From positions 1 to 64,000 of the forward strand of contig JAYELL010000071.1 of the NCBI GenBank assembly GCA_034717495.1: a stretch of 64,000 nt of DNA. The letters are read 5' to 3'. The position numbers were made by a program, and so were the translations under genes. This document shows, piece by piece, positions 54,902-63,842 of this stretch. Positions within the stretch are counted from its first letter, which is position 1; each line of letters starts with the position of its first letter. This DNA is from Chloroflexota bacterium. GTDB lineage: Bacteria; Chloroflexota; Anaerolineae; JAAEKA01. The notes under the pieces are model-generated. The model was not told the origin of the DNA. It ran no database searches and saw nothing but the letters and a program-made list of their open reading frames with translations.

Positions 54902-57844
54902 ATGCACATCAAGATCGACGTAAACGGCGAGAATCGTGAACTGGAAGTTTTGCCCGACGATACCCTGTTAACGATATTGCGCCGCGCCGGACTTTACAGC
55001 ATCAAACATGGCTGTGAGACCGGCGAGTGCGGCGCCTGCGCCATACTCCTGGAAGGCACGCTGGTCAACTCTTGCACCCTGCTTGCAGCCCAGGTGGACG
55101 GCAAACGAATTGAAACGCTGGAAGGTCTGGCACCCGAATTGCCCGGGCAGCGGGGAGACATGCACCCTCTTCAGCGGGCCTTTGTAGACACCGGCGCCAT
55201 CCAGTGTGGCTATTGTACGCCCGCCCAGATTCTGGCCGCCAAGGCTCTGCTCGAAAAAGAACCGACCCCGACGGATGGACAGATTCGGCAGGCTCTGGCG
55301 GGCGTTCTGTGCCGCTGCACTGGTTACATCAAGCCGGTTGAGGCGGTCCAACGGGCTGCTGCAGTGCTGCGGGGCGAGGAGGTACCGCCGGTGGAGGGGC
55401 CAGCCACCATCCAGGCTTCAGACAATCTTTTCATGCCACCGCAGGAGCCGCTCGATCCCCCTGCGCCCGCCCCCAACGGCAAGGCGGTAGACACCCGCAC
55501 CAAGCCCAAGATTCTGGTTGTCGTTCCACCTGAAACCCAGGTCGTCAACAAGCCTGAAGTCAAGGTAGATGCCGTAAAGCTTGCCAAGGGCCGTCCTGTC
55601 TTCAGCGACGATCTGGAGCTTCCTGGCATGCTCTACGGAGCCTTGCTCACCAGCCCCCATGCCCATGCCCGAATCCGTACGATCGATACGAGTCGGGCCG
55701 AGCAGCTGCCGGGTGTCCATGCGGTGTTGACCCACAAAAATGTGCCGCGGGTCATGCACGCTTCTGGTGGGCAAAGCTATCCCAACCCCCATCCTTACGA
55801 TCAGGTCGTATTGGATAACAAGGTTCGCCACTACGGGGATCGAGTGGCTGTGGTAGCTGCCGAGACCCCCGAGATCGCCCAGGAAGCCCTGTCGCTGATC
55901 AAGGTGGACTATGAAGTCCTGCCTGCGGTGCTTGATCCGGTGGCTACCATGCAGCCTGGTGCGCCGGTTATTCATGACGAGCCCGATGCCATCGGAATAC
56001 ACGATGCTCAGCGGAACATCGTGCACCAACTGGATGCCAGTTATGGTGACATGGAGGCGGGTTTTGCCGCTGCCGACCATATCTTCGAGCGTGAATACCG
56101 CACCCACCAGGTGCAGGCGGCCGCCATCGAGCCGCATGTCTGCATCACCTGGTGGGACGAGGATGACCGCCTGGTGGTTCGTACATCCACCCAGGTGCCC
56201 TTTCACGTGCGTCGCATGCTGGCGCCCCTGATCGGCCTGCCGGTGCGCCGGATTCGGGTCATAAAACCGCGACTGGGCGGTGGATTCGGCGTTAAACAGG
56301 AGCTGCTGATCGAGGATCTGTGCTCGTTGTTGACAATTGCCAGCGGGCGTCCCGTTCGTATCGAGTATACCCGGGAACAGGAATTCACCAGCTCGCGCAG
56401 TCGCCACCCGCAGGTTCTGCGCTACAAAACAGGCGTCCGCAACGATGGCACCCTGACCGCCATGCAACTTTACATGATCGGCGATACGGGCGCCTATGGT
56501 ACCCACGGGCTGACCGTCCAGATGGTTGCCGGTTTCAGGGGTTTGACAACCTACAAGGCCGACGCCTTAAGCTGGCAGTGTGACGTCGTCTACACCAACC
56601 GGCCAACGCCAGGCGCCTACCGCGGTTATGGTGCGCCCCAGGCCCTCTTTGCGCTGGAAACACACATGGAGGAGATCGCTGTTGCTCTCGACATGGATCC
56701 GGTTGACTTCAAACGAAAGAACTGGGTCAATGAGGGCGACGAACTGGTGCTGGCCCGTGCCATGGGCGAAGGGCGCGAGGGCTTTGAGCAATGGGTGCAC
56801 AGCTCCGGCCTGGAACAGTGCGTGCAATCTGGCATGCAGGCAATCGACTGGCAGCGCCGCAATGATACCAAATGGCGGACGGTGCCCGGTAAGCCCCATC
56901 TGCGCCGCGGCCTCGGTTTCGCGGTCTGCATGCATGGCTCAGGCATCGCGGGTCTGGACATGGCTGCCGCCAGTATCAAACTCAACGACGATGGTTCCAT
57001 CAACCTCCTGGTGGGTGCAACTGATCTGGGCACCGGTTCGGATACTGTCCTGGGCCAGATCGCAGCAGAGACCCTGGGCGTGCCGTTGGAAGATGTGATC
57101 GTCTATTCTTCCGATACTGATTTCACCCCTTTCGACACCGGAGCGTATGCCAGCAGTACCACGTACATTTCAGGCGGCGCCGTTCTCAAAGCCGCCGAAG
57201 AGATTGCTGAGCAGATACTCAAGCATGCGGCCATCCACTTCTTCCCCAAGGTAGACCGGGAGCGTCTGTGGCTTGAGGACCGGCAGGTGTGCGCGCCGGG
57301 AGGCGAACGGGTATCCCTGGAGACGGTAGCCTTGCACGCAACCCATCAGGCTGACCAGCATCAGATCATGGCAACTGCCAGCCATATGAGTTATCAAAGC
57401 CCGCCGCCTTTTGCCGCTCAATTCGCCGAGATCGAGGTCGATGTACAGACCGGTGAGGTAGTTGTCAAACAACTGGTCATGGCGGTGGATTGCGGCGTTG
57501 CCATCAATCCCATCACCGCGGCGGGACAGGTGGAGGGAGGCATGGCCCAGGCGCTCGGTTACGCCCACAACGAGGAAATGGCATACGACGACGAGGCGCG
57601 CCTCGTTACCACCGACTTCCGGACCTACCCGATTTACCGGGCCGATGAGATGCCCGAACTTGGCGTCATTCTGGTGCAGACCTACGAACCCAGTGGTCCA
57701 TATGGCGCCAAGGCGATTGCAGAGATTCCCAAGGATGGCGTGGCCCCGGCGTTGGGCAGCGCCATCTTCGACGCCACCGGCGTTCGCATTCGCGAACTGC
57801 CCTTTACACCAGAGAGGGTCTGGCGGGCCCTGCAAGACGATTGA
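54902..57844 (+). CDS. Fused 2Fe-2S / molybdenum hydroxylase (no FAD domain)
   Basis: The 980-residue protein joins a complete small subunit to a large subunit. Residues 1-160 hold two 2Fe-2S clusters: Cys38, Cys43, Cys46 and Cys58 (CETGECGAC ... NSC), then CGYC and CRCTGY. A Pro-rich linker (about 165-225) leads to the hammerhead and Mo domains with GGGFGVKQE, AYRGYGAPQ near 572-580, and the catalytic Glu941 in GAKAIAEIP. No FAD domain is present or encoded next to it, as in Desulfovibrio-type aldehyde oxidoreductases, which pass electrons to another protein. The CxxCH lipoprotein gene starts eight bases after its stop and is a likely acceptor. No Tat signal is seen. Confidence 0.9.
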   Translation: MHIKIDVNGENRELEVLPDDTLLTILRRAGLYSIKHGCETGECGACAILLEGTLVNSCTLLAAQVDGKRIETLEGLAPELPGQRGDMHPLQRAFVDTGAIQCGYCTPAQILAAKALLEKEPTPTDGQIRQALAGVLCRCTGYIKPVEAVQRAAAVLRGEEVPPVEGPATIQASDNLFMPPQEPLDPPAPAPNGKAVDTRTKPKILVVVPPETQVVNKPEVKVDAVKLAKGRPVFSDDLELPGMLYGALLTSPHAHARIRTIDTSRAEQLPGVHAVLTHKNVPRVMHASGGQSYPNPHPYDQVVLDNKVRHYGDRVAVVAAETPEIAQEALSLIKVDYEVLPAVLDPVATMQPGAPVIHDEPDAIGIHDAQRNIVHQLDASYGDMEAGFAAADHIFEREYRTHQVQAAAIEPHVCITWWDEDDRLVVRTSTQVPFHVRRMLAPLIGLPVRRIRVIKPRLGGGFGVKQELLIEDLCSLLTIASGRPVRIEYTREQEFTSSRSRHPQVLRYKTGVRNDGTLTAMQLYMIGDTGAYGTHGLTVQMVAGFRGLTTYKADALSWQCDVVYTNRPTPGAYRGYGAPQALFALETHMEEIAVALDMDPVDFKRKNWVNEGDELVLARAMGEGREGFEQWVHSSGLEQCVQSGMQAIDWQRRNDTKWRTVPGKPHLRRGLGFAVCMHGSGIAGLDMAAASIKLNDDGSINLLVGATDLGTGSDTVLGQIAAETLGVPLEDVIVYSSDTDFTPFDTGAYASSTTYISGGAVLKAAEEIAEQILKHAAIHFFPKVDRERLWLEDRQVCAPGGERVSLETVALHATHQADQHQIMATASHMSYQSPPPFAAQFAEIEVDVQTGEVVVKQLVMAVDCGVAINPITAAGQVEGGMAQALGYAHNEEMAYDDEARLVTTDFRTYPIYRADEMPELGVILVQTYEPSGPYGAKAIAEIPKDGVAPALGSAIFDATGVRIRELPFTPERVWRALQDD

Positions 57845-57852
57845 GAGCACGT

Positions 57853-58743
57853 ATGAAAAAACAGGTCCGGACAGCGATCATTGCGGTCATCATCACAGCA
57901 CTGCTGGCGGGCTGCGGGGGTAGAGCCGAGCCAACTCCCACAAAAACACCGCGCCCACTCCCCCCGACCACTCCCTTGCCGAGGGCAACCTCAGGGGCAG
58001 CAGCCCGCGCCCCGGCCAGTGAACAGGTATCACCCCTGCCAACACCAACAGCACCACAGTCTTCCCTGCCTACGCCGACGGCCCCACAGTCTCCCCTGCC
58101 AACACCATCTGAGACCACCTTCCCCCGGATGCCCGCTTCGTCGGCGATCTCTTTTGATCTCCGGGAACCGGTTCCCGTACTGGCCGCCGACCTGATCTGC
58201 GATTCAGAGTGTAACGTGGGAAAAACGAATAGCGTCGGGCTGGTCATCCTGGACCTGGAGGCAAAGCAACTGGACACTTGGGTTACCAACCTGGATCCCC
58301 TGGAGGGCCAGGAATACGAAGGATGGCTGATCGACGAAAACAGTGTGGAAAGCGTGGTGCGCTTCAACACCAGCCCCGCAGGCATTTCAGGCCAGTATGT
58401 CTTCCTGACAGGTATGGCAGACGATCCCTGGATGGCCTTTGAACTTAGCGTCGAACCGGAGCCTGATGAGAGCATTGTGCCCTCGTCGGACCGATCTATT
58501 GGCGGCCCGCTGCGTCGCACAGCCATGGGTGAGGCGCTCTACCATGGATTCTTCCTGCCTTGCCAGGGCTGCCACGGGCGAAACGGCGAAGGTGGCGAGG
58601 CAAGTGCTTTGAAGGATACAGATCTCACCTTCGATCAGTTCCTCGATGCAACCCGGCAGCATGATGGGATCGAAATCCCGGAGGCAGTGGCATCCACGGG
58701 GGATCTGCGCCACGTCTATTCATGGCTGGTATCATCTCAATGA
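57853..58743 (+). CDS. Lipoprotein with c-type cytochrome motif
   Basis: The 296-residue protein starts MKKQVRTAIIAVIITALLAG followed by Cys, a type II signal with lipobox LLAGC, so it is anchored outside the membrane. Residues about 28-90 are Pro/Thr/Ser-rich, with three near-identical LPTPTAPQS repeats. Residues 95-210 resemble the anti-sigma-K (RskA) C-terminal domain (VGLVILDLEAKQLDTWV; GQEYEGWLIDENSVESV). A haem motif Cys237-Gln-Gly-Cys240-His241 follows, in the small C-terminal domain. No Met occurs after it, so the usual Met axial ligand is missing; a His may replace it. The gene directly follows the FAD-less Mo hydroxylase, suggesting electron transfer. Confidence 0.78.
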   Translation: MKKQVRTAIIAVIITALLAGCGGRAEPTPTKTPRPLPPTTPLPRATSGAAARAPASEQVSPLPTPTAPQSSLPTPTAPQSPLPTPSETTFPRMPASSAISFDLREPVPVLAADLICDSECNVGKTNSVGLVILDLEAKQLDTWVTNLDPLEGQEYEGWLIDENSVESVVRFNTSPAGISGQYVFLTGMADDPWMAFELSVEPEPDESIVPSSDRSIGGPLRRTAMGEALYHGFFLPCQGCHGRNGEGGEASALKDTDLTFDQFLDATRQHDGIEIPEAVASTGDLRHVYSWLVSSQ

Positions 58744-58755
58744 ACGGAAATCATC

Positions 58756-59523
58756 ATGTCACTGCAATCCTATCTTGATTTTGCCACGGAAACAGCCTAC
58801 CTGGCGGGAAAACTTACGTTGGGCCATTTCCAGGCTGGCGTTCGTCCTGACTTCAAGGCGGATGACTCGCCGGTAACCATTGCCGATCGCGAGGCTGAAG
58901 CGTTGATTCGCAGCCGCATCGAAGAGCGATACCCGGGTCACGCGATCATCGGTGAGGAATTTGGTGTCAAAGAGGCAGACGGGGCGGCCTTTCGCTGGTT
59001 TATCGATCCAATCGACGGTACCAAGTCGTTTATCCGGGGCGTGCCCCTCTACGCTGTCCTGATCGGCCTGGAAATCGAGGCAACGGTCGAGGTTGGTGTG
59101 GCCTATTTTCCGGCCCTGGATGACATGGTCTATGCCGCATCGGGACTGGGGTGCTGGTGGAATGGCCGCCGCGCCCGGGTCTCCCGGCTGGATTCGCTTG
59201 ACAGGGCTTTTTCCGCCTTCAGCGATGTGGGCAGCTTTGCACAGTACGGCCGACAGGACGAATGGCAGCGCCTATCGAATACCGTCTATGTCCGCGCGGG
59301 TTGGGGTGATGCCTACGGTCATAGCCTGGTAGCCACGGGCCGGGTCGAACTGATGCTTGATCCCATCATGAATGCCTGGGACTGCGGGCCCTTTCCACCA
59401 ATCCTGCGCGAGGCAGGCGGCTACTTTGGCGACTGGCAGGGAAACGAAACGATCTACGCCGACGAGGGGCTGTCTACGACGCAGGCGCTGTTGCCCCAGG
59501 TGCTTGATCTGATCGAGGGTTGA
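58756..59523 (+). CDS. Inositol-monophosphatase family phosphatase (HisN-like)
   Basis: The 255-residue protein has the family's metal sites: IIGEEFGVKEADG (Glu-Glu pair), FIDPIDGTKSFIRGVPLYAV (DP-I/L-DGT) and a C-terminal NAWDCGPFPPILREAGGYFG (W-D). The IRGVPLYAVLIGLE extension is characteristic of HisN histidinol-phosphatases, though IMPase or fructose-1,6-bisphosphatase activity cannot be excluded. Mg dependent. It starts 12 bases after the cytochrome lipoprotein and may be cotranscribed with it. Confidence 0.88.
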   Translation: MSLQSYLDFATETAYLAGKLTLGHFQAGVRPDFKADDSPVTIADREAEALIRSRIEERYPGHAIIGEEFGVKEADGAAFRWFIDPIDGTKSFIRGVPLYAVLIGLEIEATVEVGVAYFPALDDMVYAASGLGCWWNGRRARVSRLDSLDRAFSAFSDVGSFAQYGRQDEWQRLSNTVYVRAGWGDAYGHSLVATGRVELMLDPIMNAWDCGPFPPILREAGGYFGDWQGNETIYADEGLSTTQALLPQVLDLIEG

Positions 59524-59551
59524 GTGTCTCAGTTGAGCTAGATTTCTGAGA

Positions 59552-59741
59552 GTCATTGCGAGGAGATCGAGCCTGTCTACCATGGAAAGCGTGCCCTGCT
59601 TTCCATCGAGCGAGATCGACGTGGCAATCTCTCTCTGTAGGCGCAACTACCAGGTCTCTCCCACGGAATCGGTTCGAGATTGCTTCGACCCCAGTCGGAG
59701 ATTCAGCTATTCGAACAATCGATAATGGGTCTCGCAATGAC
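59552..59741. repeat. Dispersed intergenic repeat with inverted ends
   Basis: GTCATTGCGAG (59552-59562) is the exact inverse complement of CTCGCAATGAC (59731-59741). Inside are GTGGCAATCTCTCTCTG and CGAGATTGCTTCG, the TCATTGCGAGG...GCAATCTC family of environmental intergenic repeats. Two copies in opposite orientation explain the inverted ends. Confidence 0.8.
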
Positions 59742-59779
59742 ATTTCGGCTTTTCACTATTCAGATCATTGAGGATGCGC

Positions 59780-60853
59780 ATGACCATCGAAAACGCGCTG
59801 CGAGCGCTGGTGGAGGATAAGGTACGTCAGCAACAGTTTTCCGGCGCAATGCTGATCCGGCACGGAGGACAGGATCTGGTCCGGGATGCTTATGGCTGGG
59901 CTCACCGACCATGGTCGGTAGCAAACCAGGTAGACACCCGGTTCAGACTCGCTTCCATCGGCAAGTTGTTCACCGCGGTGGCTGTCCTGCAACTTGTCGA
60001 ACAAAAAATGCTTTCCCTTCATAGCAGTGTCATCGAGACGCTGGGCCTGCAGAACACGACGATACCCGCCAAGGCCACAGTCTTCCACATGCTCACCATG
60101 ACCTCTGGCATCGCCGATTGGTTTGATGAGGATGCGCCCGACTGGGCTGCCGCCTGGGATGCCCTGTGCCGCGAGTATCCCATCTATTTGTTCCGGCACA
60201 ACCGGGATTATCTGTCCCTCTTCCAGAACGAGACACCCTTGAGGCCTGTTGGCGTGAAGCACCAATACAACGGCGCCGGTTATATTCTCCTGGGACTGCT
60301 GATCGAACGACTCTCAGGCATGGATTACTTCGACTACGTCCGTCGCAATGTTTTCGAAAGAGCGGGCATGTCGCGAAGTGGTTTTTTTGCTCTGGATGGG
60401 GTTGATCCGGAGGTGGCTGAGGGCTACATTCCCCTCACCGATGATAAGGGCCAGGTCATCGGCTGGAAAAAGAACATCTACTCAACAACCGTTGAGGCTG
60501 CCGCCGATGGTGGTGCAACCTCAACCCTGGATGATTTGAGCCGCTTCCTGTCGGCGCTTCGCAACGGACAGTTGCTGTCCCCGGAGTTGACCGAAAAGAT
60601 ATCATCCCCCCACGTGGTCCAGTTTGAAGGGAAACAGCGGGGTTACCAATGGCGCTACGGCTTTGGCAACATGTTCCTGCTCGACGACGATGATCGAATC
60701 GTGCGGTGGGGACACACCGGGGAAGAGGATGGGGTAAGTTGCCGGGTGTATTATTATCCGCTACAGGATCTGGAGCTGGTTGTCCTGGGCAACCAGAGTT
60801 GGTGTTCTGGCGAACTGGTTTGGGACATACACGATTTGATTTTCAGGGAGTGA
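59780..60853 (+). CDS. Serine hydrolase, class C beta-lactamase/PBP-like fold
   Basis: The 357-residue protein has the serine beta-lactamase-like catalytic motifs: Ser-x-x-Lys in RLASIGKLFT, Tyr-x-Asn in KHQYNGAGY, and a His-Thr-Gly motif in WGHTGEEDG. No signal peptide, so it is probably a cytoplasmic esterase or D-aminopeptidase-like enzyme rather than a beta-lactamase. Start ATG 59780 has GAGGA six bases upstream; upstream TTG/ATG codons at 59768 and 59774 are possible. It ends eight bases before the convergent rmlB. Confidence 0.88.
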   Translation: MTIENALRALVEDKVRQQQFSGAMLIRHGGQDLVRDAYGWAHRPWSVANQVDTRFRLASIGKLFTAVAVLQLVEQKMLSLHSSVIETLGLQNTTIPAKATVFHMLTMTSGIADWFDEDAPDWAAAWDALCREYPIYLFRHNRDYLSLFQNETPLRPVGVKHQYNGAGYILLGLLIERLSGMDYFDYVRRNVFERAGMSRSGFFALDGVDPEVAEGYIPLTDDKGQVIGWKKNIYSTTVEAAADGGATSTLDDLSRFLSALRNGQLLSPELTEKISSPHVVQFEGKQRGYQWRYGFGNMFLLDDDDRIVRWGHTGEEDGVSCRVYYYPLQDLELVVLGNQSWCSGELVWDIHDLIFRE

Positions 60854-60861
60854 CTGGTGCT

Positions 60862-61881
60862 TTATTTTACTTCTCTTCCTGCGTACTGGCGTTTATAGTA
60901 TTCCTTGTAGTGGTCGCCGCTCTTGATCTTGCGCCACCACCATTCATTCTCCCTGTACCAGGTCACCGTATTGATGATAGCTTCCTCGCAGGTGTGGCGA
61001 CTTTCCCAACCTAATTCCTCCAACTTTTTTACATCCAGGGCATAACGCCGATCATGTCCGGGCCGATCGGTGACCGGTTGGAGAAGGCTATAGGGTTTTC
61101 CCAGGGTATCCAGGATAAGATGGGCCATGTCGATGTTGCGCATCTCACTGCCCGTTCCTACGTTATAGATTTCACCAATCTGTCCGCGGTGGAGTACCAG
61201 GTTGACCCCCTCGCAGTGGTCAAAGACAAACTGGTAGTCGCGCATTTGCCTGCCGTCGCCATAGAGGGGCAAGGGCAGATCGTCGATCGCATTGGTGGTG
61301 AAGAGGGGCACGACTTTTTCCGGATACTGGTATGGACCCACGTTGTTCGACCCGCGGGTAAGGGTTACCGGCGTTCCGAAACTGGTGTAATAGGCCAGAC
61401 ACATCAGATCACCGCCCGCCTTACTGGCTGAATAAGGACTGCGGGTGTGAAGGGGATCTTCCTCGGTCGAACGACCTTCCAGAATCTGGCCATATACCTC
61501 ATCGGTACTGATCTGATGATAGCGCCCTACATTGAACTTGCGTGCCGCTTCCAGCAGGACATACGTACCGAATACGTCTGTTTTCAGGAATTCGTCAGGC
61601 TCCATCAAAGAGCGATCCACATGGGTGGCCGCCGCGAAGTTGACGATCGTGTCGATGCTGTAAGTTTGCATGGCTTGATCGACGGCGTCGGCGTCGCAGA
61701 TGTCAGCTTGCACGAAGCTGTATCGAGGGTCGTTCTTCACGTCCAACAGGTTGTCCAGATTGCCGGCATAGGTCAACTTATCGAAGACCAACACCTGGTA
61801 GTCGGGATACTTGTCCAGCAGATAACGCACGAAATTGGAGCCGATGAACCCGGCACCACCTGTAATCATGATGTTACGCAT
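60862..61881 (-). CDS. rmlB: dTDP-glucose 4,6-dehydratase
   Basis: The 339-residue extended SDR has GGAGFIGSNFVRYL (GxxGxxG), the FAAATHVDRS strand, the dehydratase triad TDEVYG (Thr-Asp-Glu), and the catalytic YSASKAGGD (Tyr-x3-Lys). It converts dTDP-glucose to dTDP-4-keto-6-deoxyglucose, the second step to dTDP-rhamnose and related sugars. Length is normal. It lies in a minus-strand cluster with rmlA and a tyrosine kinase; rmlC and rmlD are not in the window. Confidence 0.95.
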   Translation of the reverse strand: MRNIMITGGAGFIGSNFVRYLLDKYPDYQVLVFDKLTYAGNLDNLLDVKNDPRYSFVQADICDADAVDQAMQTYSIDTIVNFAAATHVDRSLMEPDEFLKTDVFGTYVLLEAARKFNVGRYHQISTDEVYGQILEGRSTEEDPLHTRSPYSASKAGGDLMCLAYYTSFGTPVTLTRGSNNVGPYQYPEKVVPLFTTNAIDDLPLPLYGDGRQMRDYQFVFDHCEGVNLVLHRGQIGEIYNVGTGSEMRNIDMAHLILDTLGKPYSLLQPVTDRPGHDRRYALDVKKLEELGWESRHTCEEAIINTVTWYRENEWWWRKIKSGDHYKEYYKRQYAGREVK

Positions 61882-61902
61882 GATCCTTTGTCTCCTTTTT
61901 CC

Positions 61903-62694
61903 TCATGAGTGCTGAGCCTGTCCGGTAATGCTCTCCAGCCAAACGCTTCGACCGGGAGCAATCTTACTCGGGCGCCTGTAGATCACATCCAGCGTCAAGG
62001 TTGGCATCTCTCGAGGAAGCCGCTGCAAAGCCTGCGCCATACCGGGTGCAAGTTGGAAGCAAGGGGAAGGACGATGCTGGATTCGTTCCTCCAGGCCTCC
62101 CAGGGCTCCCAGCACATCGATCTCATCTGTTAACAGATTCAGCGTCTTCTGGATCGCCCTCTGCGCGTCGTTCAACAGTGTTACCATACGCGGCGTGGTT
62201 TCATGGACGAAGTGATGCCAAAAGGCATCCTGTATGTTTCCAACTCCCGCATGATAGGCAGGCAGGAAAGAATGGACCCAAAAGCGCTCTGCGGCACGAA
62301 AGACAGGAAGCAGAAGGTCGGCATACAGACGAACCCGGACCACATGGCTCGTTTCCTCTACCCGGCAGAAATCACGCATGTGAGCGGGATACAGATCGAA
62401 ATAGGGCGCTGCTTCAAACAAAGGCCAGTTGCCATAGGCATCCCCGAGACGACTCAGTTTCTGAACCAATTCATGAACCACCTGAACCGCTCGTCCTGGA
62501 AGTTCATCCAAAGGCAACTCCCCATCGATCAGATAAGCTGGAACAATGGGCGCCTTCTCGATATATTCAGCTGCTGAGCGAATGCGCCACGCCTGGTTGC
62601 TCTGCAAAATGCCTGCAACCAGGGCGGGAAGGGAACTTGGCAACTCAAACTCCGCGATATGGACATGAAAGAAACCCGGCTTCTCGCGCCCCAA
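61903..62694 (-). CDS. Hypothetical protein between rmlA and rmlB
   Basis: The 263-residue frame starts at TTG 62694 and is open further upstream into the rmlA end, so the true start is uncertain (the 62695-62768 stretch reads through). The protein is helical and rich in His, Trp and Arg: FFHVHIAEFELPSSLPALVA, AERFWVHSFLPAYHAGVGNI, DAFWHHFVHETTPRMVTLLN. No transmembrane helix or known motif is recognised. The HxH plus HHFVHE clusters could bind metal. It is probably cotranscribed with the polysaccharide genes and could be a sugar-processing or regulatory enzyme of a new type. A frameshifted ancestor is not evident. Confidence 0.6.
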   Translation of the reverse strand: MGREKPGFFHVHIAEFELPSSLPALVAGILQSNQAWRIRSAAEYIEKAPIVPAYLIDGELPLDELPGRAVQVVHELVQKLSRLGDAYGNWPLFEAAPYFDLYPAHMRDFCRVEETSHVVRVRLYADLLLPVFRAAERFWVHSFLPAYHAGVGNIQDAFWHHFVHETTPRMVTLLNDAQRAIQKTLNLLTDEIDVLGALGGLEERIQHRPSPCFQLAPGMAQALQRLPREMPTLTLDVIYRRPSKIAPGRSVWLESITGQAQHS

Positions 62695-62768
62695 CGCCGT
62701 TGAACGGTAAGGGCCGACCCCCCGGTGTTGATCAGGATGCCTGGAGCCACCAGGTTTCTGGCTTGAAA

Positions 62769-63842
62769 TTACAGAATGCCGACCTGACTGTGATCGCCAA
62801 GGGTCAGCTTGTATGCTTTGGGCTTGAAGGGCGAGCGATTCAGCGCCACGTGCCTGCCAATGAGACTGTCGGCGATCCGCACCGGAATACCCTGAATTCG
62901 AGAGTGTTCCAGAACGATGGAATGTTCGATTTCACTATCCTCAATCAAACAGTGGTGGTAGATTGAGGTGAAAGGCCCGACGTAGGAATTGACGATGCGA
63001 GTGTTCTTGCCAATGATCGCAGGCCCTCGCACGACGCTGTTGATGATCTCGGCGCCATCCTCAATCGTCACGTTGTCGTTTACCTGGCTGTCTTTGCTGA
63101 CAAAGCCTCGGATCTGGTGATCCAGTTCTTCCAGCACTTTGTCGTTGGCATTGAGCATATCATCAGGGCGACCGGTGTCGATCCACCATCCCCTGTGGAC
63201 ATAGGGATGCACGGCATGGCCTTGATCCACCAACCACTGAATGGCATCGGTGATCTCTAACTCCCCGCGCCAGGAAGGCTCAATGGCGTCAACAGCCTCG
63301 AAAACATGGTGATCGAACATGTAAATTCCAACCAGAGCCAGATCGCTCTGGGGTTCCTTGGGCTTTTCGATCAGACGTTTGATGGTACCGTCGTCGGACA
63401 GCTCGGCCACGCCATATTGCTCCGGCTGTTCTACCCTGGTCAGCACAATCTGGCTATTCCAGATACTGTGCTCAAACTGACGAATCAACTCACTGATCCC
63501 ACCCTCGATGACATTGTCTCCAAGAAACATAACGAAACGATCGTCTGCCAGAAAATCCTGGCTGATCTTGACAGCGTGGGCCAGACCCAGCGGCGCTTCC
63601 TGGGGAATAAAGGTCACATTGACATCCCAGCGCCCACCGCGTCCGACGGCCTCACGAATCTGCCGGGCGTTGTCGTCCACCCCTACCACGATTCCAATAT
63701 CGGTGATACCCGCATCCCGAATGGACTCAATCACCCGGAACAGTACCGGCTTATTGGCCACCGGGACCAATTGTTTGGCACTCGTATAGGTCAATGGGTA
63801 GAGCCGGGAGCCCTTGCCTCCACTTAGAATCAAGCCCTTCAT
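62769..63842 (-). CDS. rmlA: Glucose-1-phosphate thymidylyltransferase (long form)
   Basis: The 357-residue protein has the nucleotidyltransferase motifs GGKGSRLYPLT (G-x-G-x-R-L-x-P-L-T), FLGDNVIEGG (metal Asp), RLIEKPKEP (Lys) and GWWIDTGRPDDML. Residues 245-357 form a left-handed beta-helix (I-V-N-S-Y-V / V-V-R-G-P-A-I-I type hexapeptides), absent from short RmlA. It makes dTDP-glucose from glucose-1-phosphate and dTTP. Its ATG overlaps the stop of the upstream kinase by four bases. Confidence 0.95.
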   Translation of the reverse strand: MKGLILSGGKGSRLYPLTYTSAKQLVPVANKPVLFRVIESIRDAGITDIGIVVGVDDNARQIREAVGRGGRWDVNVTFIPQEAPLGLAHAVKISQDFLADDRFVMFLGDNVIEGGISELIRQFEHSIWNSQIVLTRVEQPEQYGVAELSDDGTIKRLIEKPKEPQSDLALVGIYMFDHHVFEAVDAIEPSWRGELEITDAIQWLVDQGHAVHPYVHRGWWIDTGRPDDMLNANDKVLEELDHQIRGFVSKDSQVNDNVTIEDGAEIINSVVRGPAIIGKNTRIVNSYVGPFTSIYHHCLIEDSEIEHSIVLEHSRIQGIPVRIADSLIGRHVALNRSPFKPKAYKLTLGDHSQVGIL

